The notes under the pieces: generated by a model | Databases searched by the model: none | Seen by the model: the letters and a program-made list of their open reading frames with translations, nothing else | What the model was told of the DNA's origin: nothing | Part shown: piece after piece, positions 9,188 through 18,348 of the stretch | Layout of the letters: each line of letters starts with the position of its first letter | How positions within the stretch are numbered: the stretch's first letter is position 1 | DNA from: Verrucomicrobiota bacterium | GTDB lineage: Bacteria; Verrucomicrobiota; Verrucomicrobiia; Limisphaerales; DSYF01 | Assembly: GCA_025457615.1 (NCBI GenBank) | Contig: JALOTZ010000009.1 | Coordinates: 1-64,000 of the forward strand | DNA: 64,000 bases | Direction: 5' to 3' | Position numbers and translations under genes: made by a program

Positions 9188-9352
9188 GGGTGCGTCTGGA
9201 CACTGCCCCCGGAGCGCGGCCTTCCGGCCGCTTCAACGTCTGAAGGGCACGCGATGAAACGCTTGTTCCGCGGGCTGGCGAATGCTGAAGTGGCATCAAT
9301 GCCGCGCCCCGGCCGGAATTGCGTTCGAGGACAGTGTCAAGAAGATGCACCC
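9188..9352 (+). repeat. Family A MITE-like repeat, copy 2
   Basis: Same element as at 5279 and 58037. The left end is GGGTGCGTCTGGACACTG and the right end reverse-complements to GGGTGCATCTTCTTGACACTG. The interior block with the GCGGCCTTCCGGCCGC hairpin is shared. It lies 160 bp upstream of sodA and downstream of hisH, filling most of the 426-base gap between them. No gene is encoded in the gap. Confidence 0.75.
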
Positions 9353-9384
9353 CGTCACCTCTGTTCGGGACGCGGCCGCTTGCT

Positions 9385-9414
9385 AAAACCATGTTCCGTA
9401 CGGAACATGAGTTT
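9385..9414 (-). terminator. Palindromic hairpin downstream of hisH (probable terminator)
   Basis: CATGTTCCGTACGGAACATG at 9390-9409 is a perfect 20-base palindrome flanked by AAAAC on the left and AGTTTT on the right, which nearly extends the stem. Read on the minus strand it is a hairpin followed by GGTTTTAG, 42 bases after the hisH stop, so it fits an intrinsic terminator that could work in both directions. A perfect palindrome of this kind could also bind a dimeric regulator, but no gene starts next to it. Confidence 0.55.
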
Positions 9415-9451
9415 TGCGTTGGGCAGGGAGTCGGGGGCGGGGCGGGTTGGG

Positions 9452-10069
9452 TCAGGAGGCGAGGTGTAGGAAGTTCTTCAGGAGCTGCAGCCCAACCTTC
9501 TGGCTTTTTTCAGGGTGGAACTGGGTGGCGAAGAGGTTGTCCTTCCAGACCGAGCTGGCAAAGGGCAAGCCGTAGTCCGTGCGGGTAGCCACGATGGAAT
9601 CGTCTGCGGGCTGGGGATGGAAGCTGTGCACGAAGTAGAAGAAGCTGCCGTTGGGAATGTCCCGATACAGGGGGCAATCCGGCTGGACGATCTCGATCTG
9701 GTTCCAGCCAATCTGCGGGATCTTGAGGCCGTGGGCTTCAGAGAAGCGGACAACCTTGCCCTTGAAAATCCCCAGTCCGACGGCGCAACTATTGAATTCC
9801 TCGCTGGCTTCGAACAGCGCCTGGTAGCCGACACAGATCCCCAGGAAGGGCCTGCCGGAAGCGATGAAGTTCCGGGCGGCTTCGATCAGTTCCTGTCTTT
9901 GCAGGGCGTTGATGCAATCGTCGAAGGCGCCCACGCCGGGCAGGACCATGCCCCGGGCGTCCCCGATGGCTCCGGGTTCCTGGACCACGCGCACCTCGGC
10001 GCCCACCGCCAGGAGCGCCTTGTGAACGCTGCGGAGGTTGCCGGAGCCGTAATCGAGTAAGGCGATCAC
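9452..10069 (-). CDS. hisH: Imidazole glycerol phosphate synthase, glutaminase subunit HisH
   Basis: A 205-residue class I glutamine amidotransferase that supplies ammonia to HisF in histidine synthesis. The oxyanion/nucleophile motif is GICVGYQ with the catalytic Cys, and the His-Glu pair is in FHPEKS near the C-terminus. The family N-terminus IALLDYGSGNL fixes a GTG start at 10069; the longer reading frame would overlap the end of rlmN. It is the last gene of a glgP-rlmN-hisH run with a 55-base gap before it. HisF is not in the window, so assignment as HisH rather than a HisH-like sugar amidotransferase rests on sequence only. Confidence 0.9.
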   Translation of the reverse strand: MIALLDYGSGNLRSVHKALLAVGAEVRVVQEPGAIGDARGMVLPGVGAFDDCINALQRQELIEAARNFIASGRPFLGICVGYQALFEASEEFNSCAVGLGIFKGKVVRFSEAHGLKIPQIGWNQIEIVQPDCPLYRDIPNGSFFYFVHSFHPQPADDSIVATRTDYGLPFASSVWKDNLFATQFHPEKSQKVGLQLLKNFLHLAS

Positions 10070-10124
10070 CGTCCGAGGGTAGAGCGGGGGGCTGCCCTGC
10101 GCAACCACCGGGACCGCCCCCGGG

Positions 10125-11261
10125 TCAACCTTGTGTGGCCTGTGTCCCGCGTTCGGTCCGGAGTCGGAGCTGGCCGCAGGCGGCGTCAATGTCGTGTCCC
10201 TTCTCGCGCCGGAGGGTGGCGGTGACCCCGCGGCGTTCCAGCGCGGTGACGAAGGCTTGGCACACGGATTCGGCGGGCCGGTGCCAGGGCAATCCCTCGA
10301 CGGTGTTGTAGGGGATCAGATTCACCTTGGCGTGCAGGCGCTTGGAGAGCTCGGCCAGCGGCGGCGCCTGGTCGAGGGAATCGTTCACGCCGGCGATCAG
10401 AATGTATTCAAAAGTGATCATCCGCCCCTTGCGCTTCTGGTAATAGTCGCAGGCGGCGAGGAGTTCCTTCAGGGGGTACTTGCGGTTGACCGGCATGAGC
10501 CGCTCACGCACAGCGTCCGTGGCTCCGTGGAGGGAAACGGCGAGCCGCAACTGCATCGGGTCGTCGGCCAGCTTGCGGATCTGGGGCGCGAGGCCGCTGG
10601 TCGAGACGGTGATCTTTCGCGCGCCGATGCCGCCCCCCCAGGGGGCGTTGAGGATGCGCAGGGCGGCGAGGAGATGGTCGTAGTTGGCCAGAGGCTCGCC
10701 CATGCCCATGATGACCAGGTTGTTGATCAAGCGGGGTGCCTCCGGCGTGTTGCGTGTCGCGTGTTCAGTCGGTGGCTGTGCGCCACTCTGGCTTTCCCCC
10801 GCATTCCATCGTTCGACTCCATAGACCTGGTCGATGATCTCCGCGGCGGTGAGGTTGCGTTTCCAGCCATCGAGGCCGCTGGCGCAGAATTTGCACCCAT
10901 AGGCGCAACCGACCTGGGTGGAAACGCACAAGGTGTGGCGGTCACTGGCCTCTCCATAGAGCGCCGGGTTGGCCGGGATCAGGACACTCTCGACGAAGGC
11001 ACCGTCTGAGAGCCGCCAAAGGAACTTCTGAGTGCTGTCGCGCGAACCCTGCTTGTGGAACAACTCGAGCGGCTGCAGGAGGAAGTGCGCGCTCAACTGC
11101 TGCCGGAGGGCCTTCGGGAGGTTGGTCATCGTCCCCCAATGCACGGCGCGACGGGCATGGAGCCAGTGCAGGAGTTGATCCACGCGGTAGCCGGGCTGTT
11201 TCCATTCCTCGAACAGCCCGGCCAACTCCTCGCGGGTCAGGGATCGAATATCGCGCGGCAC
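10125..11261 (-). CDS. rlmN: 23S rRNA (adenine2503-C2)-methyltransferase RlmN
   Basis: A 378-residue radical SAM enzyme that methylates A2503 of 23S rRNA (and A37 of some tRNAs). The radical SAM cluster motif is CAYGCKFC, followed by GLDGWKRNLTAAEI. The GMGEPLANYD motif and the C-terminal catalytic-Cys region (DIDAACGQL) are present. An insertion of about 25 residues rich in polar residues (around ERWNAGESQSGAQPPTEHA) sits just before the INNLVIMGMGEP motif and looks like a lineage-specific loop. The start is GTG at 11261, four bases after the glgP stop, giving MPRDIRSLTREEL. Confidence 0.95.
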   Translation of the reverse strand: MPRDIRSLTREELAGLFEEWKQPGYRVDQLLHWLHARRAVHWGTMTNLPKALRQQLSAHFLLQPLELFHKQGSRDSTQKFLWRLSDGAFVESVLIPANPALYGEASDRHTLCVSTQVGCAYGCKFCASGLDGWKRNLTAAEIIDQVYGVERWNAGESQSGAQPPTEHATRNTPEAPRLINNLVIMGMGEPLANYDHLLAALRILNAPWGGGIGARKITVSTSGLAPQIRKLADDPMQLRLAVSLHGATDAVRERLMPVNRKYPLKELLAACDYYQKRKGRMITFEYILIAGVNDSLDQAPPLAELSKRLHAKVNLIPYNTVEGLPWHRPAESVCQAFVTALERRGVTATLRREKGHDIDAACGQLRLRTERGTQATQG

Positions 11262-11265
11262 CCGT

Positions 11266-13473
11266 TCAGCGGCCTTGGGGGACGTAGTAGTTCTCCGTGT
11301 ATTCCTTGACCATGCGGTCGGTGGTGAACTGGGGCACGAGCGTGACCATGGCGCGGCGGATCATCTTGATCCACTTGTGCGGAATCCCATGTTCATCCCG
11401 GTCGAAGAACAACGGGATCACCTGCTTGGTGAGCGTGTCGTAAAGATTCTTGCTGTCCAAGCGGTCCTGTTCCTCCACGGAATCCGGGTGGGAATCCTCG
11501 CCAATGGCGAAGCCGTTGGTGCCGTCGTAGCCCTCGCGCCACCAGCCGTCAAGGATGCTCATGTTCAGGCAGCCATGGCAGCCGGCCTTCATGCCACTGG
11601 TGCCGGAGGCCTCCAGGGGACGGCGGGGGTTGTTCATCCAGACGTCGCAGCCGGACACCATCTGACGGGCGACATGGATGTCGTAATTCTCGACGAAGAC
11701 CAGGTGGCCTTTGAGATCGCTGTATTTGCTGAGGTGGATGATCTTCTGGATGAAGCGTTTGCCGTCATCGTCGCGGGGATGCGCCTTGCCGGCGAAGATG
11801 AACTGCACGGGGCGCTTCTGATCGCGGCAGAGGTGAATGATGTCGTCGATGCGCTGGAAGATGAGCGGGGCGCGTTTGTAGGTGGCGAAACGGCGCGCGA
11901 AACCGATCGTCAGGGCATCGGGGTTGAGCAGGTGATCGAAGATGATGAAATCACGCTGGGTGACCCGCTGTTCCTGCAGGAGCAGGCGGCGCCGGCAGAA
12001 CTCGATCATCTCACGGCGCAGCGTGTAGCGCAGGGACCAGAGTTCCTCGTCACTGACAAAGGCCGGGTCCTCGATCTGGTGCCAGAACTCGGGCGAGATC
12101 AGGCGCTGCGCCCAGTCGCGGCCCGGCTCGCGCTTCCAGAACCGTGTGGACTCGCCGCCGGACCCGGACTTCCCGGGGGCGATCTCTTCGCTGAACTTCC
12201 GGCGCCAGAACTTGCGGACGGGGCCTTTCATCCAGCCGAGCAGATGGATGCCATTGGTAATGTGGCCGATGGGAACCTGTTCGACGGGGACGTTGGAGTA
12301 GAGGGTGTGCCACATGTGGCGGCTGACGCGTCCGTGGAGTTCGCTCACGCCGTTGGCGGCGCGCGAGAGCTTGAGCGCCAGCACCGTCATGCAGAAGGGT
12401 TCATGGCGGTCCTTGGGCCGGACCCGGCCGTAAGCCATCAGTTGATCCTGACTGATCTTCAGCTGCTCGGAGAAGCAATGCGCGCTGTAGCTCATCAGGT
12501 CCGCGCTGAACCGGTCGTGGCCGGCCTCGACGGGGGTGTGCGTGGTGAAGATGCACTCCTGGCGCGTGGCCGCCTCCGCTTCGGCCAGCGTCTTGCCCGC
12601 CTGAAGCTTCTCGCGCATGAGTTCGAACACGAGAAAGGCAGCATGGCCTTCGTTCATGTGGAACACCGAGGGGGCAACGCCCAGGGTGCGCAGCAGTCGG
12701 ACGCCGCCCACCCCAAGCAGGATTTCCTGCATGATGCGGGTGGAAGTGTCCCCACCGTAAACACGGAGGGTCAGGTCGCGGTGGTGCGGTTCGTTCTCGG
12801 GCAGGTTGGTGTCGAGCAGGTAAACCGGGTTCCGCCCCACGTTCACGCGCCAGGCGGTGAAGGCGACGTCGGCGGACCCGATGCGCACCTTGCAGCGGAT
12901 CGGTTTGCCGTCGGCCCCGTGCACCGGTTCCATGGGCAGGTTGGCCGGGTTGAGCAGGGAATAGTATTCGGTCTGCCAGTTGTTGTGATCGATGGCCTGC
13001 TGGAAATAGCCCTCGCGGTAGAACAGGCTGATGCCCACGAACCCGATCCCGAGGTCACTGGCGGATTTGGCGTGATCGCCGGCCAGCACACCCAAACCGC
13101 CAGCCGCGATGGGGAGCGTTTCATGGAAGCCGAACTCGGCGGTGAAATAGGCGACGGGATTCTTCAGCAACTTGGGGGCGTGTTTGGCGCCCCAGGTGTC
13201 CTTGGCTGTCATGTATTGGTCGAATCCATCGACAACATGCCGGACGCGAGCGGCGAACTCGGGGTTCAGCAGGCGGACACTCAGTTCGTAGTCCGACACC
13301 TCGTGCAGGACGGCGACGGCGTTGTGGAACAGGTTCTGCCAGCCGCGTGGCGATAATTCGTAAAAAACCTCCTGGGCTTCCTCGTCCCAGGTCCACCAAA
13401 GGTTGGTGGCCACTTTGTCCAGGCGCGCGGCCAGGTCTTTGATCTGTTCCGTCTTCAAACGTTTCGGTGCCAT
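11266..13473 (-). CDS. glgP: Alpha-glucan (glycogen) phosphorylase
   Basis: A 735-residue GT35 enzyme of the TIGR02094 type that releases glucose 1-phosphate from glycogen or maltodextrin. The N-terminal DUF3417-like segment includes LWWTWDEEAQEVFYELSP. The phosphorylase core has HMNEGHAAF and the pyridoxal-phosphate Lys in EASGTSGMKAGCHG. The product would act in the cytoplasm on storage glucan. The ATG giving MAPKRLKTEQIKDLAARL was preferred; a longer start at 13515 adds 14 residues without family support. It heads a same-strand run into rlmN (four-base gap) and hisH. Confidence 0.93.
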   Translation of the reverse strand: MAPKRLKTEQIKDLAARLDKVATNLWWTWDEEAQEVFYELSPRGWQNLFHNAVAVLHEVSDYELSVRLLNPEFAARVRHVVDGFDQYMTAKDTWGAKHAPKLLKNPVAYFTAEFGFHETLPIAAGGLGVLAGDHAKSASDLGIGFVGISLFYREGYFQQAIDHNNWQTEYYSLLNPANLPMEPVHGADGKPIRCKVRIGSADVAFTAWRVNVGRNPVYLLDTNLPENEPHHRDLTLRVYGGDTSTRIMQEILLGVGGVRLLRTLGVAPSVFHMNEGHAAFLVFELMREKLQAGKTLAEAEAATRQECIFTTHTPVEAGHDRFSADLMSYSAHCFSEQLKISQDQLMAYGRVRPKDRHEPFCMTVLALKLSRAANGVSELHGRVSRHMWHTLYSNVPVEQVPIGHITNGIHLLGWMKGPVRKFWRRKFSEEIAPGKSGSGGESTRFWKREPGRDWAQRLISPEFWHQIEDPAFVSDEELWSLRYTLRREMIEFCRRRLLLQEQRVTQRDFIIFDHLLNPDALTIGFARRFATYKRAPLIFQRIDDIIHLCRDQKRPVQFIFAGKAHPRDDDGKRFIQKIIHLSKYSDLKGHLVFVENYDIHVARQMVSGCDVWMNNPRRPLEASGTSGMKAGCHGCLNMSILDGWWREGYDGTNGFAIGEDSHPDSVEEQDRLDSKNLYDTLTKQVIPLFFDRDEHGIPHKWIKMIRRAMVTLVPQFTTDRMVKEYTENYYVPQGR

Positions 13474-13675
13474 AGTTGATTCAATGCTGCCAATAGGACG
13501 CTTCCCGGATTCCATCCGCCCCCGGAACGCCGGAAACCCTGGAGCTTGGGGTCGTTGTTACGCCGGCTCCTGGAACCGGACGGGGTGTGTCTCCTCACGT
13601 TGGCTCCTGCGGGTTCGATCTCCCCTCGAACGCCGGGAACCGTAGGAAGGAAGGGGGTGGGGGGCAAACACAAAT

Positions 13676-15358
13676 TTAGGAGGCCAGCATGGCCTTGGCG
13701 TGGGCTTGGGCAGCGTGGGTGGAGCCGCCCAGCATGCGGGACAGTTCCCGCACGCGCGCCTCGCCGGAAACCCGGACGATCCTCGAAAGGGTTCGCCCTT
13801 CCTGGATGGCCTTGCTGACGACGAAATGGGTGGCGGCGGGGGCGGCCACCTGCGGCAGGTGGGTGATGCAAAACACCTGTCGGCGCCCGGCGATCTCCTG
13901 CATTTTCCCGCCGACCACCCGCGCAGTTTGACCGCCGACGTTGGCATCCACCTCATCAAACACCAGCACGGGGATCTTGTCCTCCACCGCGAGCACGGTC
14001 TTGAGCGCGAGCATGACGCGGGCGAGTTCCCCGGACGAAGCGATGGCTCGGAGCGGCCGCGCCGGCTCTCCGGGATTGGGTGCGAACAGGAACTCGGCTT
14101 GATCAAAGCCCGACGACTTCACGTCGCCCAGGGCGACGTCTGCCGGGGGCAGGGTGGATTCGAGGGCGATGTCCAGGAGGCTGGAGGGGAAGCCCAGCGC
14201 CTCCAGTTGGCGGGTGACCTCCTTGCGGAACTTGGGGATCGCCTGGCGTCGCTGTGCGGAAAGGTGTTTGCCCGCGGTGCGCAGCACCTTCTCCAGTCGG
14301 TCGAGTTCCTGGTTCAGGCGGGCCAGCTCTTCATCCTGCCGCTCCAGGCAGTTCAGCCTCGCGACGGCCTGTTCACCGAAGGCGATGACCCTTTCGAGGT
14401 CGGGACCGTATTTGCGTTTGAGGGATTGGATGAGATTGAGTCGCTCCTCCAATTCCCGCAGCCGGGCCGGGTCGACATCAATGGCGTCGAGGTAGCTGGA
14501 AAGATTGCGCACGAGATCGCGCAAGGCTTCCAGGGCTTGTTCGAGTTGCTGGAGGAGGGGCGTGGCGGCAGGATCCAGACGGGCCAGCTCCTGGATGTGG
14601 CGTGCGACCCCACCGGCCTGGGTCAGAAGAGCGGCTTCGTCCTCGACCATCCCATCCCGTGCCGCATGACCCAATTCGAGGAGCCGGGCGGAGTTGGCGG
14701 CCCGACGGTGTTCAGCCTCGACCTGGTCTTCCTCCTGCGGGTCGAGTCGGGCTGAGGTGATCTCCTTCACCTGGAATCGGAGCAGGTCGAGCTGTTGCGC
14801 GTAGGATTGTTCGTCCACGATGAGGGCCGCCTTTTGGGCGAGGGCTTGGGCGCGCTGCTGCACCAGCTTGGCGAAGGACTCACGTTCGGCGGTGAGGCCG
14901 GCGTGCGCATCCAACAAGTCCAGTTGGCGGGAGGTGTGGAGGAGGGACTGGTGGTCGTGCGGGCCGTGGATGTCCACCAACCCTTCGCCGAGGGCGGCCA
15001 GGGTGGCGAGGGAGGTGGGGGTGCCATTGACAAACTGACGGTTGCCGCCCGAGACCGTGAGCACCCGTTTCAGGATCAGTTGCTGATCTTCGCAGGGTTC
15101 CAGCCCCGACTCCTCCAGCAGGCGGGGCAGCGAGCGGTCGAGCGTGCGGGTATCAAACACGGCCTCGACGGTGCACGTCTCGCACCCGGCCCGGATCATG
15201 GTGCGGTCCGCCCGCTCGCCGAGGAGCAGTTTCAAGGCGCCGAGGATGATGGACTTGCCCGCACCGGTTTCGCCAGTGATGACGTTGTAGCCCGGGAGGG
15301 GTTCCAGCGTGAGATCATCCACCAAGGCGAGGTTTTTGATGCGCAGCGTGGTCAACAT
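13676..15358 (-). CDS. recN: DNA repair ATPase RecN
   Basis: A 560-residue SMC-like protein acting in double-strand break repair. Walker A is GETGAGKSI near residue 30, the ABC-type signature region is [14 protein letters not shown], and Walker B is [13 protein letters not shown]. Two long coiled-coil arms occupy the middle (about 150-370). The end, [10 protein letters not shown], carries the conserved H-loop. The ATG at 15358 starts [15 protein letters not shown], the family N-terminus; the longer frame overlaps the divergent hydrolase gene. The two start codons are 61 bases apart, so the promoters must be back to back. Confidence 0.95.
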   Translation of the reverse strand: MLTTLRIKNLALVDDLTLEPLPGYNVITGETGAGKSIILGALKLLLGERADRTMIRAGCETCTVEAVFDTRTLDRSLPRLLEESGLEPCEDQQLILKRVLTVSGGNRQFVNGTPTSLATLAALGEGLVDIHGPHDHQSLLHTSRQLDLLDAHAGLTAERESFAKLVQQRAQALAQKAALIVDEQSYAQQLDLLRFQVKEITSARLDPQEEDQVEAEHRRAANSARLLELGHAARDGMVEDEAALLTQAGGVARHIQELARLDPAATPLLQQLEQALEALRDLVRNLSSYLDAIDVDPARLRELEERLNLIQSLKRKYGPDLERVIAFGEQAVARLNCLERQDEELARLNQELDRLEKVLRTAGKHLSAQRRQAIPKFRKEVTRQLEALGFPSSLLDIALESTLPPADVALGDVKSSGFDQAEFLFAPNPGEPARPLRAIASSGELARVMLALKTVLAVEDKIPVLVFDEVDANVGGQTARVVGGKMQEIAGRRQVFCITHLPQVAAPAATHFVVSKAIQEGRTLSRIVRVSGEARVRELSRMLGGSTHAAQAHAKAMLAS

Positions 15359-15419
15359 GGCTACCGTTCGCGCGGAATCTGGCCAGAGACGGCGGTTTCC
15401 GCAAAGCAAAACCACAGGC

Positions 15420-16247
15420 ATGGCGTTGGAACTCACATTTCTCGGCACCGGCACTTCCCAGGGGGTGCCGTTGATCGGGCGGGACTATCCCGAGTCGTTC
15501 TTGGCCAACCCGAAGAACCATCGCACGCGGCCGTCCATCTACCTGACGACACCCGCGACCGCGTTGATCGTGGACACCACCCCGGAGCTGCGGATGCAAT
15601 GTCTGCGGGAGCGGGTGCGGCGGGTCGATGCGGTGTTGATCACGCACGGTCATGCCGATCATGTGATGGGCATGGACGACTGTCGCCGGTTCTGCGACCT
15701 GCGTGGAGGGCAGACGATTCCGGTCTATGCGAACCAGGAGAGCTTGGATGTCCTGAAGCGGATCTTTGTGTACGCCTTCCACGCGGGGCCGTGGCCCGAC
15801 GGGTATTTCAAACCGGACCCGCGGGTGATCCGTGGTCCGTTCTCGATCGGGGATCTGGAGGTTGTCCCGCTGGAACTGCCTCATGGGCGGATCAAGACTT
15901 TGGGGTTTCTGTTCATTCAGGGGGGACGAAAGCGTCTGGCCTATCTCAGCGATTGCCAAGAGGTGCCGGCGCCGGCGTTGGCGCAGGTGCAAGGTGTCGA
16001 AGTGGCGGTGCTGGACGCGCTGCGCTTCAAGCCGCATCCAACCCACATGTGTCTGGACGAGGCGCTGACGGCGGCGCGGCGGATTGGCGCGGAACGGACC
16101 TACCTGACCCATCTGACGCATGATTATGACCACGACATCGCGCAAGCCGAGTTGCCGGCAGGCGTGTGGCTGGCGTATGACGGACTGCGCGTTCAGATGG
16201 ACTGCGAAACGCCCGGCGAACCCGCGTCAGTAACTGGAGGCCAATAG
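15420..16247 (+). CDS. Metallo-beta-lactamase-fold hydrolase (PhnP-like)
   Basis: A 275-residue MBL-fold protein. It opens with [16 protein letters not shown], typical of the PhnP/cyclic phosphodiesterase-like branch, and has the metal motif [13 protein letters not shown]. Further ligands are likely in AYLSDCQEV and HLTHDYDHD. PhnP itself cleaves ribose cyclic phosphates in phosphonate breakdown, but no phosphonate genes are near, so the substrate is unknown. It has no signal peptide. The ATG at 15420 is 61 bases from the divergent recN start. A GC-rich hairpin (GCCGTGctctCACGGC) follows the stop by about 13 bases, without a clear T tract. Confidence 0.85.
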   Translation: MALELTFLGTGTSQGVPLIGRDYPESFLANPKNHRTRPSIYLTTPATALIVDTTPELRMQCLRERVRRVDAVLITHGHADHVMGMDDCRRFCDLRGGQTIPVYANQESLDVLKRIFVYAFHAGPWPDGYFKPDPRVIRGPFSIGDLEVVPLELPHGRIKTLGFLFIQGGRKRLAYLSDCQEVPAPALAQVQGVEVAVLDALRFKPHPTHMCLDEALTAARRIGAERTYLTHLTHDYDHDIAQAELPAGVWLAYDGLRVQMDCETPGEPASVTGGQ

Positions 16248-16269
16248 GATCGATGTAAGAGCCGTGCTC

Positions 16270-16497
16270 TCACGGCGCAAGGGTGACGGTCAGCGGTGCG
16301 GTCCGGTAACGCAGCCCGTCAGTCGTGCGGACCAAGGCGTAAACGGGATGCCCGCCGATCTCCAGGTCCAGGCCGTTGACATGGAACACAGCCGCTGGCT
16401 GATTGGTGACGCCGGCGTAGAAGCCTCCGGTGATGCTGTTGTGGTTGGTCCATTCAGACGATGTGATGCGGCAGGGAATGTCCATGGACAGCACCAC
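16270..16497 (-). pseudogene. Possible C-terminal remnant of a secreted protein
   Basis: A 75-codon minus-strand frame between the MBL hydrolase and the TPR gene. Its second half, with GLDLEIGGHPVYALVRTTDG and APLTVTLAP, has the alternating pattern of an Ig-like or cadherin-like beta-sandwich at the end of a large extracellular protein. The frame is closed upstream by a stop at about 16544, so there is no room for a signal peptide or a full domain. I read it as a leftover tail of a deleted gene. The whole 16248-16571 gap holds nothing else I can support. Confidence 0.3.
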
Positions 16498-16571
16498 GTA
16501 TTGAACCTGGCAGGGCGCCGGCGCCCCGGCCTGCCCACCGGTTCAGGGGGAGGGACAAGGGGACTGGAGTC

Positions 16572-17342
16572 TCACAACTTGCCCAGCCTGGCTTTGGCCC
16601 GGCGGATCCAAACGCGGTCCTTCTTCCGCTGAAAACTTGGGGCGTAGGTGTCCTCCTCGATGACCTCGCGCAGTTCCGCCTTGGCGAGGTCGGGCTGGCC
16701 AGTGGAGGCGAGGAGTTCCGCCAGTTGGACCCGGGCGCGGGCGTAGGAGTGGTTTTGAGTGACCTGTTTCCACGCCGCGAGGGCCTTGGCGGTGTCGCCG
16801 AGGGCTTGGTAGGTTTCAGCCAGAGCCATCAAGGTGTGGCCGTAGTCGTGGGTGGGGTTGGCGGTGATGACGCCCTCCAGGAGCGGCTTGGCGTCCGCGG
16901 GCCGGTTGCGGCGCAGGAGGCATTGACCCAGGTGGGCGCGGGTGTCGGGCTCCTCGGGGTCGCGTTCGATGGCCGCCCGGTAGCAGGCCTCGGCCCGCTC
17001 GAGCTGGCCTTGCTGGAAGTAGATGTCGCCGAGTTGCGAGTGGTGATGCGCCTTGTCGAGGTGATGAATCTGCGCCTGGAGTTCCTTGATCCGTTTGCGG
17101 TCGTGTGCGCCGGGCAGCTCGAAACCGCGCGTGGCGGTCTGCGCCGCCGCTCGATAGACCAGGAAGAAGTAAAGCAACGCGCTGAGAAGGGAGAAGAAGA
17201 AGATGAACACCGCCCAGATCCATTCCTGCCGCCGGATCGCGTCCACAAACATCCAGATTTGGAAGGCGAACCCGAGGAGCATCAGCGGGCTGTAGAGCAG
17301 ATACTCCGGGTTGAGGAGATTGGTCAGCAAGTTGGCCAGCAT
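16572..17342 (-). CDS. Membrane-anchored TPR-repeat protein
   Basis: A 256-residue protein. Two hydrophobic segments near the N-terminus (about residues 10-32, LLYSPLMLLGFAFQIWMFV, and 42-65) anchor it in the membrane with a short loop between. After a basic linker, tetratricopeptide repeats run from about residue 95 to the end (LGDIYFQQGQLERAEACYR, LGQCLLRRNRPADAKPLL, LAETYQALGDTAKALAAW). The N-terminal part looks like the PLDc_N/phospholipase-like membrane hairpin. The likely role is a scaffold for protein contacts; no enzyme motif is present. The ATG giving MLANLLTNLL was chosen, because the much longer upstream frame is antisense to mgtC. Confidence 0.75.
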   Translation of the reverse strand: MLANLLTNLLNPEYLLYSPLMLLGFAFQIWMFVDAIRRQEWIWAVFIFFFSLLSALLYFFLVYRAAAQTATRGFELPGAHDRKRIKELQAQIHHLDKAHHHSQLGDIYFQQGQLERAEACYRAAIERDPEEPDTRAHLGQCLLRRNRPADAKPLLEGVITANPTHDYGHTLMALAETYQALGDTAKALAAWKQVTQNHSYARARVQLAELLASTGQPDLAKAELREVIEEDTYAPSFQRKKDRVWIRRAKARLGKL

Positions 17343-17387
17343 GCGGCACCAACTTAAGAAGGCCCCTCTCGCGCCGCAACGCTCATC

Positions 17388-17560
17388 AGAGGCTCTCCAG
17401 CCTGGAGCCGGCGGACGGATTCGATGAACCAGTAGTTGGGCGTGAGCGGGGCTCAGGGTGTTGCGGATGAAGGCGGGCAGGGTATTGACCGGGACCATGC
17501 TGCCGCCCAGGAAAGACAGGCCGAACACCTGCAGGCTGTTGAGCACGTCGGCGCTCACAG
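17388..17560 (-). pseudogene. C-terminal remnant of an ABC-2 type permease
   Basis: In one minus-strand frame LQVFGLSFLGGSMVPVNTLP continues into AFIRNTLSP, and after a one-base shift the next frame reads TPNYWFIESVRRLQAGEPL. Joined, these match the last two helices and tail of ABC-2 family export permeases (GLSLLGGSFFP...LSPLTPNYWF). Nothing upstream encodes the rest of the protein or its ATPase, because mgtC starts 85 bases away on the other strand. It accounts for most of the 303-base gap between the TPR gene and mgtC. Confidence 0.6.
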
Positions 17561-17645
17561 CGCCGTTGCCAAGCTTAGGAGATGGGATAGAAGCGCCGCA
17601 CAGATTCCCCTTGCCCGACGGAGGCCGGGAGCCTACACGGGGGAC

Positions 17646-18338
17646 ATGGATTGGCGCTATGTGACGGGTCATCTCGGCGAGTTTGTTCCCGCGCCGTGGC
17701 TGCAAATCGGCCTGGCGATCAGCGCGGCGCTTTGTGGGGCGATCGTCGGCGCCGAGCGGGAGAAGCGGGAGAAGCCGGCGGGTCTGCGCACCCTGGTCCT
17801 GGTCTGCCTGGGTTCGGCCGCGTTCACCATGGTCTCCTACGCGTTCGTCACCACTACGGGGGACTCGGGGCGGGTGGCGGCGCAGATTGTGACGGGCATT
17901 GGATTCCTCGGAGCCGGCGCGATCCTGCACAGCTCGGGCATCGTGCGTGGCATGACGACGGCCGCGACCATCTGGGCGACGGCAGCCACGGGGATGATCG
18001 TGGGGACCGGCCATGTCGGGGCCGGCTTGGGCCTGAGCCTGCTGGTGCGGCTGGTCTTGAGTGTGGCGCTGGCCCTCGAGAGCCGGGCCTGGGGTGATGT
18101 CCACGAAGGCCGGGTTGAGCTTCGGTTCCAGTCCCTGGGCGGAAAGACCCGGCTGCACATCGAGAAGGTCATGGAGGAGTTTCATCAGCACCGCGCGCTC
18201 GACGTGGTGGGTCTGGGGGAGACAACGATGTGTCAGGCCACGATTCCGTTCCGGTTGAGCCGGAGACATCGACGCGAGTTTCTGAACGAACTGGCCGGAC
18301 TGCCCGGGGTGGAAGCCATCGCCGAACGGACGGCGTGA
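17646..18338 (+). CDS. MgtC/SapB family membrane protein
   Basis: A 230-residue protein with the MgtC signature near the N-terminus (GAIVGAEREKREKPAGLRT) and four to five transmembrane helices in the first 150 residues (including GIGFLGAGAILHSSG and MTTAATIWATAATGM). A soluble C-terminal domain of about 80 residues follows. MgtC-family proteins are linked to magnesium limitation and membrane-potential control in other bacteria; here the role is inferred from family only. It is flanked by minus-strand genes and is probably transcribed alone. Confidence 0.85.
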   Translation: MDWRYVTGHLGEFVPAPWLQIGLAISAALCGAIVGAEREKREKPAGLRTLVLVCLGSAAFTMVSYAFVTTTGDSGRVAAQIVTGIGFLGAGAILHSSGIVRGMTTAATIWATAATGMIVGTGHVGAGLGLSLLVRLVLSVALALESRAWGDVHEGRVELRFQSLGGKTRLHIEKVMEEFHQHRALDVVGLGETTMCQATIPFRLSRRHRREFLNELAGLPGVEAIAERTA

Positions 18339-18348
18339 AAACCCCTCT

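Noticed and set aside
13473-13515. Longer start for glycogen phosphorylase at 13515
   Set aside because: It adds a 14-residue stretch with no family match; the MAPKRLKTEQIKDLA start is more natural.
13600-13630. tRNA T-arm-like stretch GGGTTCGATCTCCC upstream of glgP
   Set aside because: The stem pairs poorly and no acceptor, D or anticodon arm can be placed around it.
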